Shown in pieces: positions 33,480-47,371 of a stretch of 64,000 bases of DNA (within the stretch, counting starts at the first letter, position 1; each line of letters opens with the position of its first letter). Source of the DNA: Nitrospinaceae bacterium. Lineage in GTDB: Bacteria > Nitrospinota > Nitrospinia > Nitrospinales > Nitrospinaceae. The notes beneath the pieces are model-generated. The model saw only the letters and a list, made by a program, of their open reading frames with translations, was not told where the DNA came from and ran no database searches. The stretch spans positions 220,869-284,868 of the forward strand of contig JAHELC010000002.1 in the NCBI GenBank assembly GCA_024644405.1. The letters run 5' to 3'. The position numbers and the translations under genes are program-made.

Positions 33480-33660
33480 AAGAAACAGGGAAAACCCAAA
33501 TCCCCCAACCCCCTTCAAGAAGGGGGTGCATCAGGTCATCCTTCGACAAGCTCAGGATGACAATTGCCTCCCTTGGTAAGTGGAGAAACACGCTGAATTG
33601 TGCCAGACGACCGACGTATGCTGACAACGGTCAACACGTTACCCCTCCCCGTGAGGGGAG
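33480..33660. repeat. Dispersed repeats between two serine tRNAs
   Basis: A copy of the CTTCGACAAGCTCAGGATGAC element (33540-33560) and a copy of the GGTCAACACGTTACCCCTCC family running up to the 3' end of the next tRNA. Confidence 0.55.
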
Positions 33661-33746
33661 AGGAGAGAGTGGGATTCGAACCCACGGTACCCATAAGGTA
33701 CAGCTGATTTCGAGTCAACCGCCTTCGACCACTCGGCCATCTCTCC
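33661..33746 (-). tRNA. tRNA-Ser (CGA)
   Basis: On the minus strand GGAGAGA...TCTCTCC acceptor, anticodon CGA in ACTCGAAAT, long variable arm, T-loop TTCGAAT. Reads UCG. Unlike the other serine tRNAs here, no CCA is encoded and the position after the acceptor stem is T, not G. A repeat copy abuts this end. Confidence 0.88.
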
Positions 33747-33943
33747 ATTTTCGACTGGGAGGACTTATTTCCAACTGCACCCCGGACCAATCGCTTGGCG
33801 GCAACGGTCAGGTGGCGTATCGCCACAGATAATATAAACCCCTGAACGGCGCCCAGCGATTCTCTATCGCCGTCAACGCTTGACGAAATTAGCTCCGGGC
33901 CTTGCCCGGGCGCCCTTGCTAGAGGGCCATCTCTCCGGAAAAC
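33747..33943. repeat. Dispersed repeats between tRNA-Ser and tRNA-Arg
   Basis: Holds CGGCAACGGTCAGGTGGCG, GGCGTATCGCC, TCTATCGCCGTCAACGCTTGAC and CTCCGGGCCTTGCCCGGG modules, the typical pieces of the dispersed family. No gene. Confidence 0.55.
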
Positions 33944-34020
33944 TGGCGCGCCCAGGAGGACTCGAACCTCCGACCTACGGTTCCGCAAACCGTCGCTCTA
34001 TCCAACTGAGCCATGGGCGC
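33944..34020 (-). tRNA. tRNA-Arg (GCG)
   Basis: On the minus strand GCGCCCA...TGGGCGC acceptor, anticodon stem ACGGT/ACCGT with loop TTGCGGA, so the anticodon is GCG, T-loop TTCGAGT, discriminator G, encoded CCA. 77 bases. Most bacteria use an ACG (inosine) tRNA for CGU/CGC. Confidence 0.9.
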
Positions 34021-34235
34021 ATGCGGCGAATCGCCGCGGATTAATTTTACAATATTTGCAGTTGCTCCATTCATGAAACACTCTTTTAAACTGCTCGATG
34101 AATCGAGCAACTGCAAAATCTTTGAAATATGTTACTCATACTCCCCTCCTTGGTAAGGGGAGGAATATTTTAACTTGCGCTCAACGATTGACGTACACCT
34201 TCAACCGTCAGCCAATTGCCTCCCTCGTTATAGAG
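34021..34235. repeat. Dispersed repeat region
   Basis: GGCGAATCGCCGC at 34023-34035, then TTGCAGTTGC blocks, then CTCAACGATTGACGTACACC and CAACCGTCAGCCAATTGCCTC leading into the stop of the next minus-strand gene. Confidence 0.55.
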
Positions 34236-34853
34236 TTAGCTTGTTGGCATGGGAATGAAATCCATCAATTGCAGACTGTACTGTTCGTGTTCAAACGCGT
34301 AAAGCCCGGGATACTTGGCGAACGTCCAGCCGTTGTACAATTCCTTGCCGTTTTCCGTGATCACCAGATGAATCGCCGGGTTGCCCAGGGTGTTGTCCAT
34401 CGAGGTGTAACGGGCCTGATCCAACACGAAATTCGGAAAAAATTCACCGGCGCTGACGGTGATTCCGCTGTCGCCGAGTTGAAACGTCGAGCCCAGCTCC
34501 ACGGTCTGCATGGCGCTGCGTTCGTCATCCGATTTGTCGCGGACGAGTATTTTAACCGCTTTCCATTTGCCTGCAACACTTTTCGGAACGATTATTTCGC
34601 GTTGCACGTTTTTCTGGTCTTCGGTAATGGGCGGGTGGTCGTCGATATCGGTCCCCGACCCCTCGGCCAGCTGTTGATCGGTCAGGGGCGGCGCGGCTTT
34701 CGTGGCGGAACCTTCCGGCGGACTTGCGGGCGGATTGCCCGCCTGGGACACATCGATCGCCCCTTCAATCTTGCGGTCGGACTCCTCGCCACATCCCAAA
34801 ATCAGGAGCAGGGCCAAAACGGGGAGCGCGGTTTTCATCCATATCGGTTTCAT
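34236..34853 (-). CDS. DUF2155 lipoprotein
   Basis: A 205-residue lipoprotein. Signal peptide ALPVLALLLILGC with lipobox cysteine at about 20, then a Pro/Ser/Asp-rich linker (about 25-80). A DUF2155 domain covers about 85-205: beta strands GKWKAVKILVRDK and FQLGDSGITVSAGEFFPNF, and the signature NGWTFAKYPGLYAFEHEQYS near the C-terminus. DUF2155 proteins are envelope proteins of unknown function, often encoded near energy or envelope genes. ATG at 34853 is preceded by GGAAAAG; an upstream ATG extension to 35033 crosses repeats and is unlikely. Confidence 0.75.
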   Translation of the reverse strand: MKPIWMKTALPVLALLLILGCGEESDRKIEGAIDVSQAGNPPASPPEGSATKAAPPLTDQQLAEGSGTDIDDHPPITEDQKNVQREIIVPKSVAGKWKAVKILVRDKSDDERSAMQTVELGSTFQLGDSGITVSAGEFFPNFVLDQARYTSMDNTLGNPAIHLVITENGKELYNGWTFAKYPGLYAFEHEQYSLQLMDFIPMPTS

Positions 34854-34924
34854 AGCTTTTCCAATGGGTTTTATGATTGGTAAGGTGTCCTTTCTTTTAT
34901 TACCATAATGCACGCCGGATTCGC

Positions 34925-35120
34925 AACTCCTCCCCGGCCCTCTAGCGAGGGAGGTAACTGGTTGATTGCCACCCTCCTCTGCCAATCGTTGGGCACAATT
35001 CCGGTCCTCTAATGCGTAGATAAAGAAAAACATGGATTCTTCGCTGTCGCTCAGAATGAAAGAGAGATATGTATTGTCATTCTGAGGAACCGTAAGCGAC
35101 GAAGAATCTGTGTTTAGATT
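34925..35120. repeat. Dispersed repeats with inverted GATTCTTCG copies
   Basis: GGTAACTGGTTGATTGCC and CCAATCGTTGGGCACAATTCC belong to the main family. Beyond this, GGATTCTTCGCTGTCGCTC (35034-35052) faces GAGGAACCGTAAGCGACGAAGAATC (35083-35107, in part), an inverted pair. Confidence 0.5.
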
Positions 35121-35174
35121 CGGATTCCAGTGGAATAGAGTTTAACACATTAAAATATATAGATTTAATCTATT

Positions 35175-35242
35175 ATCGAACATGTTTGATATTTATATTG
35201 TGCCTGATCCCATTATGGGTTATATTATCGAACATGTTTGAT
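35175..35242 (+). promoter_or_regulatory. Operator pair and promoter of the TetR-family gene
   Basis: ATCGAACATGTTTGAT occurs twice, at 35175-35190 and 35227-35242, each a near-perfect palindrome (TTATCGAACA/TGTTTGATAA in the second copy). A promoter TTGTGC (35198-35203), 17 bases, TATATT (35221-35226) lies between them, so the second copy touches the -10 element. This is the typical arrangement for autoregulation. Confidence 0.75.
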
Positions 35243-35257
35243 AAATGAGGAAATATC

Positions 35258-35944
35258 ATGTCCAAAAGCCGAATGACCCCCAAATCAATCCGTACCCGCC
35301 AGAGAATTCTGGATGCGGCGTTACGGCTATTTATTGAAAAAGGCTACGAAAAAGCCACCATGCGCCAGATCGCGGTGCAGGCCGATCTGGCGCCGGGATC
35401 GATTTACCACCATTTCCCGACCAAGGAACATATCGTCCAGAGTTTTTACGATGTGATCCACGAGGAACACGCGCAGGCCTGCGTGACCATTCTGCTGAGT
35501 GAAAGCAAGCTGGAACATCGACTGCGTGCCATCCTCCGCAAAAAAATCCAATTGGCGGAGCCCTTCAAAAAGGTTTCCGGCGTGCTGTTCCGGGTGGCTT
35601 CGGATCCCAAAAATCCGTTGTCCCCGTTCAGTACGCAATCCTCTCCGACGCGCGACAAGAGCCTGGCTCTGTTCCGGGAACTGGTGTCGGGTTCAAGCGC
35701 CAAGCTTCCGGAGGATGTGCGCGTCATACTGGCCGATTATCTGTGGTTGTACCAGATGGGGATCATCCTCTACTGGATTCACGACACCTCGGAAAATTCG
35801 CAGAAAACCTTTCGCCTCATCGACCGGTCGGTGAAGCTGATTCAATCTTTGGTCGAATATTCCAGTCTTCCCCTGATCGCCCCCTTCCGCAAAAAATTCA
35901 CGAAACTTATGCTCGAATTCCTCCCCGGAAGGGGAACTGGCTGA
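35258..35944 (+). CDS. TetR/AcrR-family transcriptional regulator
   Basis: A 228-residue repressor. The TetR_N domain spans about 10-60 (TRQRILDAALRLFIEKGYEKA; MRQIAVQADLAPGSIYHHFPTK). The C-terminal ligand domain (about 85-210) is helical, with no family I can name. It likely binds the two ATCGAACATGTTTGAT operators just upstream and represses itself. The final residues LEFLPGRGTG and the stop lie in a copy of the dispersed repeat, so the original C-terminus was probably overwritten. No adjacent target gene is present. ATG with GAGGAA site upstream. Confidence 0.8.
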   Translation: MSKSRMTPKSIRTRQRILDAALRLFIEKGYEKATMRQIAVQADLAPGSIYHHFPTKEHIVQSFYDVIHEEHAQACVTILLSESKLEHRLRAILRKKIQLAEPFKKVSGVLFRVASDPKNPLSPFSTQSSPTRDKSLALFRELVSGSSAKLPEDVRVILADYLWLYQMGIILYWIHDTSENSQKTFRLIDRSVKLIQSLVEYSSLPLIAPFRKKFTKLMLEFLPGRGTG

Positions 35945-36308
35945 CCGTTATCGACTGCCGATGAACTTTGAGCGCAAATGTAAAAGTTGACGGAGAGAAC
36001 TGATGCTCGAATTCCTCCCCGGAAACGGCGAACCGCCGCAGGTAATTTAAAACATTGAATTGCACTCAGGGATTTTCCCTTGGAGTTAAGGGTCAGCCAA
36101 TTCTCCCTCCGGGGCCGCTCCGCGCGGGGCGAATTTTAAACTTGTCAATTGTGCGCAACGAGTGGTGAAAACAGTTAACCGTCAACCAGTTCCCCCTCTG
36201 GGGAAGAGGAGGTGACGCCGGGCAAGGCCCGCAGCTGACTTCAAACGCTCCTCATGGCTATCGTTTGCCGTAACCCGTCAGCCAGTTCCCCCTCCTCGTT
36301 AGAGGAGG
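35908..36308. repeat. Dense cluster of dispersed repeats
   Basis: About 360 bases without a gene, made of tandem and inverted copies of the family. The 22 bases beginning ATGCTCGAATTCC at 35910 recur at 36003. Modules CGGCGAACCGCCGC, ATTGTGCGCAACGAG, GTTAACCGTCAACCAGTTCC and CGTTTGCCGTAACCCGTCAG follow. It ends in the 3' flank of the next tRNA. Confidence 0.6.
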
Positions 36309-36400
<92 letters not shown>

Positions 36401-36429
36401 GTTTTAATCATTTTGATTGATAGTAATTG

Positions 36430-36550
36430 CGCCACACGAGTTTCACTGGCTCATACCTGTCAGCCAGCTCCCTCCCTCGGTAGAGGGTTGCGCCCAAGGA
36501 GTTTCGTTTGCCGTTAACCGTCAGCAAGTTTCCCCTCCCTGTCAAGGGAG
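36430..36550. repeat. Dispersed repeat between two serine tRNAs
   Basis: TGTCAGCCAGCTCCCTCCC and CGTTTGCCGTTAACCGTCAG cores with CCTCGGTAGAGG and CCCTGTCAAGGGAG hairpins. Confidence 0.5.
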
Positions 36551-36636
36551 TGGCGGAGGGAGTAGGATTCGAACCCACGGTACTTTCGTACAACGGTTTT
36601 CAAGACCGCCGCCTTAAACCACTCGGCCATCCCTCC
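36551..36636 (-). tRNA. tRNA-Ser (TGA)
   Basis: On the minus strand GGAGGGA...TCCCTCC acceptor, anticodon loop CTTGAAA (TGA), long variable arm, discriminator G, encoded CCA. 86 bases. Reads UCA and wobble UCN. Confidence 0.94.
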
Positions 36637-36759
36637 CCGCTGGGGACCCTGGTGGACGCAGAAATCCATCACCCGAGGGTTGGGCCGAACGGTGATGCCA
36701 CCGCCGACCGCAACCCGTGAGTGTTGCCTGGATTTGTGGGTGTCAATATAGCATGAAAT

Positions 36760-37404
36760 TCAGATTTTGATACCGGAAGCTTTGGGGATACCCCAGGCGG
36801 TATAGACAGCCAAACCGACCCAAAGGAGATCGTAGGGGCTCATCATCAGAGACATATTATCCATAAACACCTGAATCGAATCTAAAGATAATATGGAATA
36901 TTGTTCCAGCAATTCCGGCGTAACGCCTTCTTCGCCCATCATCCCTTCTTTGAAATAATAATAGAAAAATCCGTATTTACCGATCACGATCCCGAGAACG
37001 CTGGTGACCACCGCAACAAGCTGCAGAGGCATGCCCTTTTTGCCGCGGGAAAACAGGACAACGCCGAGGCCGCACATCAAACCGATGCCCCAGGCGAGGA
37101 TCCCTAATTCGTAATTCGTACCTATGCCGATGCCTGCCCAGACGGCTCCGCCGATGACTGCCGCCAGCATACCTCCCAAAATGCCGGGAACCAGCACACC
37201 GCCGGAAAACTCTTCTTCAGCGGCGGTTTTTTTCAGTTGGAAAAAAATACGTTCCACGGACTGAGTGGCCTCCGATTCGGTCATTCCCGACTGGACCAGT
37301 CCCCGTACCACTTCCGTCCGGTTCTTGCCGCTCTCCAATTGTTGCGCGATCATGACTTCCAGATCTTCCTTCGTTTGCGTTGCCGCGTCTCCCTTGCGTT
37401 GCAT
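36760..37404 (-). CDS. Uncharacterised multi-pass membrane protein
   Basis: A 214-residue protein. The N-terminal 60 residues are soluble and helical (EDLEVMIAQQLESGKNRTEV; SGMTESEATQSVERIFFQL), like a domain seen before membrane parts of some uncharacterised proteins. Then come about five hydrophobic helices between 70 and 205 (GILGGMLAAVIGGAVWAGIG; LQLVAVVTSVLGIVIGKYGF; LLWVGLAVYTAWGI). No family assignment. Isolated, with repeats on one side and a strong AAGGAGGG ribosome site. Confidence 0.55.
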   Translation of the reverse strand: MQRKGDAATQTKEDLEVMIAQQLESGKNRTEVVRGLVQSGMTESEATQSVERIFFQLKKTAAEEEFSGGVLVPGILGGMLAAVIGGAVWAGIGIGTNYELGILAWGIGLMCGLGVVLFSRGKKGMPLQLVAVVTSVLGIVIGKYGFFYYYFKEGMMGEEGVTPELLEQYSILSLDSIQVFMDNMSLMMSPYDLLWVGLAVYTAWGIPKASGIKI

Positions 37405-37539
37405 CTCAACCCTCCTTAAAATTTAATCAAAACAGGCGCTTCGTTGCGTGTTTTTAGTATAAGGAGGGAACCGCAAAAAATCTAATTAGTATTTAGAATT
37501 GGTAGGTTACAGATGGTAAGCGATGCGGCGTTCCGGGTT

Positions 37540-37800
37540 GGACGGGGTTTTTCAACCGCTTTGCGGACAGATTTACCTTCACCCTCTAGCGAGGGTGGCA
37601 ACGGGTTGACGGTTGACTGCAGGCATCGATCGTTGGACACAATTGGGAGTTTAACATTTGGCTCCGGGCCTTGCCCGGGCGGCGAATCGTCGCGGATAAA
37701 TTGACCCCTTGCATCGTGCTCAAATGATCATCGTTTGCCGTTAACCGATAACAAGTTCCCCTCCCCGGAAGGGGGTGGTTGACAAACGCCAGAGGAATAC
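37540..37800. repeat. Dispersed repeat region
   Basis: CTCTAGCGAGGGTGG, GGGTTGACGGTTGACTGCAG, TCGATCGTTGGACACAATTG and GGCGAATCGTCGC; then an inverse copy TGCTCAAATGATCATCGTTT. The flanking region 37405-37540 shows nothing. No gene. Confidence 0.55.
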
Positions 37801-37802
37801 CC

Positions 37803-37916
37803 ATGTTTAGTGTAGAGACGTTTCTTGATCACTTGGGATTTCAACCCATATCCCTGAATGCGCGGGAAGAGAGACAGGGTTATTGTCTGCGCCATACTCG
37901 TGGGAAGGAGGCATGA
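37803..37916 (+). CDS. Possible small leader ORF overlapping the next gene
   Basis: A 37-codon frame (MFSVETFLDHLGFQPISLNA...) with AGAGGAA nine bases upstream. Its stop TGA overlaps the ATGATC preceding the next gene's start, an arrangement seen in translational coupling. No family; it may be the remains of a longer gene. Confidence 0.3.
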   Translation: MFSVETFLDHLGFQPISLNAREERQGYCLRHTRGKEA

Positions 37917-37918
37917 TC

Positions 37919-38146
37919 ATGGATAAATATGATAAATGGTTTCAGGTGCTTGCGGATCGTCTTAAAAACGGGGAACGGTTTGGCCTTCGAATGAATGTGG
38001 AGGGCGAAGGAAAATTCAAGGATTTTCAGGGAGAGAACGAAATTCCGGCTCTCAAAACATTTATCGAAAACGCCCGGAAAGATCGTCTCGAAGACATCAC
38101 GGTCCGCGATGAACATTCGGAAAGAAACGTAATAAGCGAATTCTGA
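37919..38146 (+). CDS. Small uncharacterised soluble protein
   Basis: A 75-residue protein (MDKYDKWFQVLADRLKNGER onward), charged, with alternating helical parts and a beta-like middle (GLRMNVEGEGKFKDF). No family recognised. The ATG at 37919 is chosen because AAGGAGG lies seven bases upstream; an ATG at 37913 has too short a spacing. A hairpin follows. Confidence 0.5.
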   Translation: MDKYDKWFQVLADRLKNGERFGLRMNVEGEGKFKDFQGENEIPALKTFIENARKDRLEDITVRDEHSERNVISEF

Positions 38147-38171
38147 GTGTTTTGAAAATCAACGCACGCTT

Positions 38172-38203
38172 GAGGACCTGGCGAATTCTGCCAGGTCCTT
38201 TGG
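38172..38203. terminator. Hairpin between convergent genes
   Basis: AGGACCTGGC (38173-38182) and GCCAGGTCCT (38190-38199), a perfect 10-bp stem with a weak T tail on either side. Between the small gene and serS, it may serve both. Confidence 0.6.
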
Positions 38204-38237
38204 CGTTGTGCTTAATTATCTCGATACCCGGCAGCGT

Positions 38238-39518
38238 TCAGCCCAGTTGAGTCTGACCGTTGAGGTAGAGTTGCAGGGGTTCGGGGATTTGGATACTGCC
38301 GTCGGCCTGCTGGTAGTTTTCGAGCACGGCGACAAACAATCGTCCGGCGGCCAGGCCGGAACCGTTCAGGGTGTGCACCAGTTCCGGTTTACCGCCGTCT
38401 TTGCCTTTGTACCGGATCATTGCACGCCGCGCCTGGTAGTCGGTGAAGTTGCTGCACGACGAGATTTCCCGGTACGTGTTCTGGCTGGGGAGCCAGACTT
38501 CGAGGTCGTACGTCTTGGCGGCGGAGAACCCAAGGTCGCCGGTACACAAATTGACCACGCGGTAATGCAGGTTCAACTTCTGCAAAATGGATTCGGCATC
38601 GGCGACGAGTTTTTCCAGTTCGTCGTACGAATGTTCCGGTTTCACGAATTTGACCAGCTCCACCTTGTCGAACTGGTGTTGGCGGATGATGCCCTGCGTG
38701 TCCTTGCCGTAAGAGCCGGCCTCGCGCCGGAAACAGAGTGTGTAAGCGGCATACTTGACCGGCAGCGATTCCTCCGGCAGAATTTCATCGCGGTGGTAAT
38801 TGGTGACGGGCACTTCGGCTGTCGGGATGAGAAACAATTCGTCGTCGCGCAGTTTGAACAGATCTTCTTCAAACTTGGGGAGCTGGCCGGTGCCCATCAG
38901 ACTGTCTTCGTTGACCAGCACCGGCGGGTACAACTCTTCGTAACCGTTGTCGCGGGTTTGCGTGTTGAGCATGAATTGGATGAGGGCGCGCAGCAGGGCG
39001 GCACCCTGACCTTTGAACACGGCAAACCGCGCACCGGAAATTTTGGCGGCGCGTTTCAGGTCGAGCAGACCCAGCGTCTCCCCCAGCTCCACATGATTTT
39101 TGGGTTTGAAGTCGAAGGACGGTTTCCCGCCCCATTGGCGCACTTCCTGGTTCTGGGATTCGTCGGCTCCGTCGGGAGTGGTTTCGCTGGGCAGGTTGGG
39201 AATTTTGAGGAGCGTGGAGCGCACCTGTTCATCCAGCGAGTTGGATTTGTCGTCCCACTCCTTGATCTGGACGTTGAGCTGCTTGACTTCCTCCATGGGG
39301 CCGGAAGCGTCCTGCCCCTTCTTTTTGAGGTTGCCCACTTCAGCGGAAAGGGTCTTCTTTTTATTCTTGAGGGTTTGGGACTGGTTGAGCGCGTCCCGGC
39401 GCTGCTTGTCGATCTCCAGCAACCGGTCCAGGTCCGCCGAAGTACCCGGGCCGCGCCGGTTCAGCTGGTTATGGACGGTTTCGCCCTGCTCTCGGATGAG
39501 TTTGATATCCAGCATCAA
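38238..39518 (-). CDS. serS: Seryl-tRNA synthetase
   Basis: A 426-residue class II synthetase that charges serine tRNAs. The N-terminal coiled-coil arm that grips the long variable arm of tRNA-Ser is at about 30-100 ([20 protein letters not shown]). Motif 2 reads [22 protein letters not shown] (in part), preceded by [14 protein letters not shown]. Motif 3 is [15 protein letters not shown]. Length is that of the bacterial family. It overlaps the preceding TPR lipoprotein gene by four bases (ATGA), so they share an operon. All four serine tRNAs found in the window lie 1.6-6 kb away. Confidence 0.95.
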   Translation of the reverse strand: MMLDIKLIREQGETVHNQLNRRGPGTSADLDRLLEIDKQRRDALNQSQTLKNKKKTLSAEVGNLKKKGQDASGPMEEVKQLNVQIKEWDDKSNSLDEQVRSTLLKIPNLPSETTPDGADESQNQEVRQWGGKPSFDFKPKNHVELGETLGLLDLKRAAKISGARFAVFKGQGAALLRALIQFMLNTQTRDNGYEELYPPVLVNEDSLMGTGQLPKFEEDLFKLRDDELFLIPTAEVPVTNYHRDEILPEESLPVKYAAYTLCFRREAGSYGKDTQGIIRQHQFDKVELVKFVKPEHSYDELEKLVADAESILQKLNLHYRVVNLCTGDLGFSAAKTYDLEVWLPSQNTYREISSCSNFTDYQARRAMIRYKGKDGGKPELVHTLNGSGLAAGRLFVAVLENYQQADGSIQIPEPLQLYLNGQTQLG

Positions 39519-40363
39519 CTTTTTCTTCGGTAGCGTCTGGGTATTTTGCGTTTGGTTTTGCCGCCTTTTTTGATGCGTCCCTCGATGCCTTCCAGTTTCA
39601 TTTTCAACAACGCGGGATATTTGTAATCGCCTTCCAGGCTTTTGAAACGGTTGTAGGCCAGTTTCAATTTGCCTTCCTCTTCCAGGCAGGAGGCCATGAC
39701 AAATTCCATTTCACCGGAAAAAGTGCTCTTCGGATAAAGCACCCGGAACTGGGAATATTTTTCCTTGGAATCCTTGCAGCGCTCCATGTTGTGAAGAATT
39801 TCAGTCATCCGCAGGTACGCTTCCTCGGACCACGGGTTCTTGGGATAACTTTCCACCAGGATATCGAACTCGACCAGCGCCTGTTCGTAATTGTGTTTTT
39901 TAAAGTAGATGGCGGCGATGCGGAACTGCTGCTCGGGGTGTTCTTCGGGCCGTTTGTATTCGTTGATCAGTTTCTGGTATTCGATGATAGCCTGGTCGAG
40001 GTCCCGGAAATTGAGTTCCACAATTTCGGCGATGTACTTTTGCGCTCCATAGGAAAACTCGCCACGCGGGCGCATGTTGACCACTTCCTGAAAATAACTG
40101 ATCGCCTTGGTTGTTTCCCCCAACCCGAAATAATAAATCTCTCCCAGACGGTACAGGGATTCTTCGGCACGAGGCCCGGAGGGCGCAATCTCCAAAACGG
40201 CGTTGAACAATTCGATGGCGCTGTGATTGCGTCCTTGAACCCATTCCTGATTGGCTCTGAGCAGCAGGTTTTCGACCCGGTTGTCCCCGCAACCCAGTAT
40301 AGTGAGGAGGAGAAGGAGTACTGCACTATGATAAACAATTCGGAATCTGAGTTTCAAAAACAC
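39515..40363 (-). CDS. TPR lipoprotein, BamD/YfiO-like
   Basis: A 282-residue lipoprotein. Signal peptide [13 protein letters not shown] with lipobox cysteine at about 24. Repeated tetratricopeptide units follow: [53 protein letters not shown]. The C-terminus is very basic ([18 protein letters not shown]). The size and TPR layout recall BamD, the lipoprotein of the outer-membrane beta-barrel complex, but similar lipoproteins have other roles. Start GTG at 40363 is preferred because AGGGA lies upstream. Another GTG at 40399 adds charged residues before the signal. Confidence 0.6.
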   Translation of the reverse strand: MFLKLRFRIVYHSAVLLLLLTILGCGDNRVENLLLRANQEWVQGRNHSAIELFNAVLEIAPSGPRAEESLYRLGEIYYFGLGETTKAISYFQEVVNMRPRGEFSYGAQKYIAEIVELNFRDLDQAIIEYQKLINEYKRPEEHPEQQFRIAAIYFKKHNYEQALVEFDILVESYPKNPWSEEAYLRMTEILHNMERCKDSKEKYSQFRVLYPKSTFSGEMEFVMASCLEEEGKLKLAYNRFKSLEGDYKYPALLKMKLEGIEGRIKKGGKTKRKIPRRYRRKS

Positions 40364-40404
40364 GTTGTTATCCCTGCTCAAGAACCCCCTCGGCTCCACT
40401 ATTT

Positions 40405-40580
40405 ATAAAAGAGGAGAGAGTTCAATTGTGCTCAACGATCATCGTTTGCCCTCAACCGTCAACCAGCTCCCTCTGGGGAGGCGGCGGCAAACCGCTGCTG
40501 GCAACTTACAAACCTTACAATTGCGCCCGACAATTCACTCTAGCGGGCAACGGTCAGCCAATTCCCGCTCCCGGAGGGAG

Positions 40581-40585
<5 letters not shown>
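40405..40585. repeat. Two head-to-tail dispersed repeats upstream of the gyrA stop
   Basis: CAATTGTGCTCAACGATCATCG at 40424-40445, CCTCAACCGTCAACCAGCTCC, CGGCGGCAAACCGCTGC, then TTGCGCCCGACAATTC and CAACGGTCAGCCAATTCCCG. The gyrA stop codon is about 10 bases inside the edge. Confidence 0.6.
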
Positions 40586-42998
<2,413 letters not shown>

Positions 42999-43054
42999 AG
43001 TTTTAAAGTTTGGGCATTTTGCGAATCCCTTTTCCTATACCGCAGCCGTCCTGC

Positions 43055-43140
43055 GTGACGTTGGGGGGGCGAACCGCTGAGATAAATAGAATTCTTAAGC
43101 TGTGCTCAATGATTGACATATGCGGTCAACCGATAACAAT
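43055..43140. repeat. Dispersed repeat between gyrA and gyrB
   Basis: GGGCGAACCGCTGAG, TGTGCTCAATGATTGACA and GGTCAACCGATAACAATTT, the same module order as other copies. Confidence 0.6.
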
Positions 43141-45744
<2,604 letters not shown>

Positions 45745-45980
45745 CTAATCCAATTAAGAAAGATTTAAGAGTATAAATATAGTAGTTATAGTAGGGACTG
45801 TGTAAATGGGGGAAAACCAGCTAACTTATCGATTTTAAAGATAATTATTAATGAGTAAAAACCTCAGTTTCCGGCTTTCTCCGTGGACGGATGGGGATAG
45901 TTTTTAACCGAAATTATTATACCTTAATTTCGATGTTTTTATCATAGTTTTTGCACAGCTTTTTTACAGGTTATCCATTT
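45745..45980. other. Candidate replication origin (oriC) between dnaA and gyrB
   Basis: An AT-rich stretch with three sequences close to DnaA boxes: TGTGTAAAT (45799-45807), TTTTGCACA (45949-45957, a match to TTWTNCACA) and TTATCCATT (45971-45979, over the dnaA stop). TTAAAGATAATTATTAATGA (45835-45854) could be the unwinding element. Gene orientation switches near dnaA. The box count is low, so the true origin could also be in the 47.4-47.8 kb region. Confidence 0.4.
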
Positions 45981-47317
45981 TCAATCAGTTTGATTATCTC
46001 CTGGACCCTCTTTCCTATTTCCTTGTTTTCATTGATCATACCGGAAATTTTGCGGTAGGAGAAAATGACCGTGGTGTGGTCTTTGCCGCCAAACTGGCGG
46101 CCGATTTCGGGGAGCGATGCCTGGGTAAATTCACGACAGATATACATTGCAACCTGACGTGGTACGGAGATGTCCCGGGAGCGCTTTTTGGACTTCAAAT
46201 CCGCGACTTTCAATTGGAAAAACTGGGCCACGGTTTTTTGAATATTGGGTATGGTGAAATGGCGGTTTTTGTCGATGGTGAAATCCTTTAAAACTTCCTG
46301 CGCCAACTCCAGGTTGATTTCTCTGCGCGTGAACGATCCGTAGGCGATGACCCGCAGCAGCAAACCTTCCAGTTCCCGGATATTGGATTTGATGTTGTTG
46401 GCCAGAAACATGGCTACATCCTGAGGCAGGTTCTTCTGGTGGATTTCGGCTTTTTGATAAAGGATGGCCATCTTCGTTTCCAGGTCCGGCGGCATGATGT
46501 CGGCAATCAACCCGCTTTCGAACCGGGACCGCAGGCGCTCCTCGATGTTCTGCATATCCTTGGGATAGCGGTCGCTGGAGATGACGATTTGCTTGTGGTA
46601 CTCGTACAGGGTATTGAAGGTGTAAAAGAATTCCTCCTGCGTGCGTTCCTTCCCCGCGATAAATTGAATGTCATCCACCAGCAGAATATCCAGAGGCCGA
46701 TAGCGTTCGCGAAATCCCTGCATCCGGTCTTTTTTAATGGACTCGATCAAATCCACCGTGAAACTTTCGGCGGAGATGTAACGCACCCGGGTCTGCGGAT
46801 TTTCTTTAATGATGGCGTTGCCGATGGCGTGGAGCAGGTGCGTCTTGCCCAACCCTACCGCTCCGTACAAGAACAGGGGATTGTAATTATGGGCCGGGTT
46901 TCCGGCTACTGCCTGGCCTGCGGCATGGGCAAACTGGTTATTGGGTCCCACCACAAAATTTTCAAAAGCGTATTTCGGATTCAAGAACCCATTATTGAAC
47001 AGCGGGGTAGGCGGGGGTATGTCCCTGGTCTTTTGCGCTTCCTGTGCTTCCGTTGGTGTCGGCGCCTTTCCTTTGAATTCACTATTCACCCTGAAGCGCA
47101 CTTCCAATTTAGTATCAGAAACGGTTTCCAACGCTTTCTGAATTAATTCCAGATAGTTCTCGGTCAGGCACTTTTCATAAAAACGGTTGGGTACGGCGAT
47201 GGTCAGGGCTTTGTCGTCTTTGAAGCAGGGGTAGGTCGGCGTAAACCATGTGTTGAAATTTTCAGGAAGAACTTGTTTCTCTATTTCTTCGAGACAATTG
47301 TTCCAAAGAACCTCCAT
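45971..47317 (-). CDS. dnaA: Chromosomal replication initiator protein DnaA
   Basis: A 448-residue initiator. Domain I is MEVLWNNCLEEIEKQVLPEN, domain III has Walker A GAVGLGKTHLLHAIG and Walker B ILLVDDIQFI, plus ESFTVDLIESIKKD. Domain IV has the DNA-binding motif PRQVAMYICREFTQ and GGKDHTTVIFSYRKI. The start is the ATG at 47317: domain I begins there, and a promoter (-10 at 47372) lies downstream of the alternative start at 47416. It would normally be followed by dnaN and recF; here gyrB comes next. Confidence 0.95.
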   Translation of the reverse strand: MEVLWNNCLEEIEKQVLPENFNTWFTPTYPCFKDDKALTIAVPNRFYEKCLTENYLELIQKALETVSDTKLEVRFRVNSEFKGKAPTPTEAQEAQKTRDIPPPTPLFNNGFLNPKYAFENFVVGPNNQFAHAAGQAVAGNPAHNYNPLFLYGAVGLGKTHLLHAIGNAIIKENPQTRVRYISAESFTVDLIESIKKDRMQGFRERYRPLDILLVDDIQFIAGKERTQEEFFYTFNTLYEYHKQIVISSDRYPKDMQNIEERLRSRFESGLIADIMPPDLETKMAILYQKAEIHQKNLPQDVAMFLANNIKSNIRELEGLLLRVIAYGSFTRREINLELAQEVLKDFTIDKNRHFTIPNIQKTVAQFFQLKVADLKSKKRSRDISVPRQVAMYICREFTQASLPEIGRQFGGKDHTTVIFSYRKISGMINENKEIGKRVQEIIKLIENG

Positions 47318-47371
47318 AAAGGTCTCCGAGCACTTGGTTTTAAAATAAAATGTAACAGGTAGGAGGACGGC

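Noticed and set aside
38208..39533. A 441-codon open frame antisense to serS
   Set aside because: serS is a clear conserved gene; the opposite frame has no known motif and reflects codon bias of the real gene.
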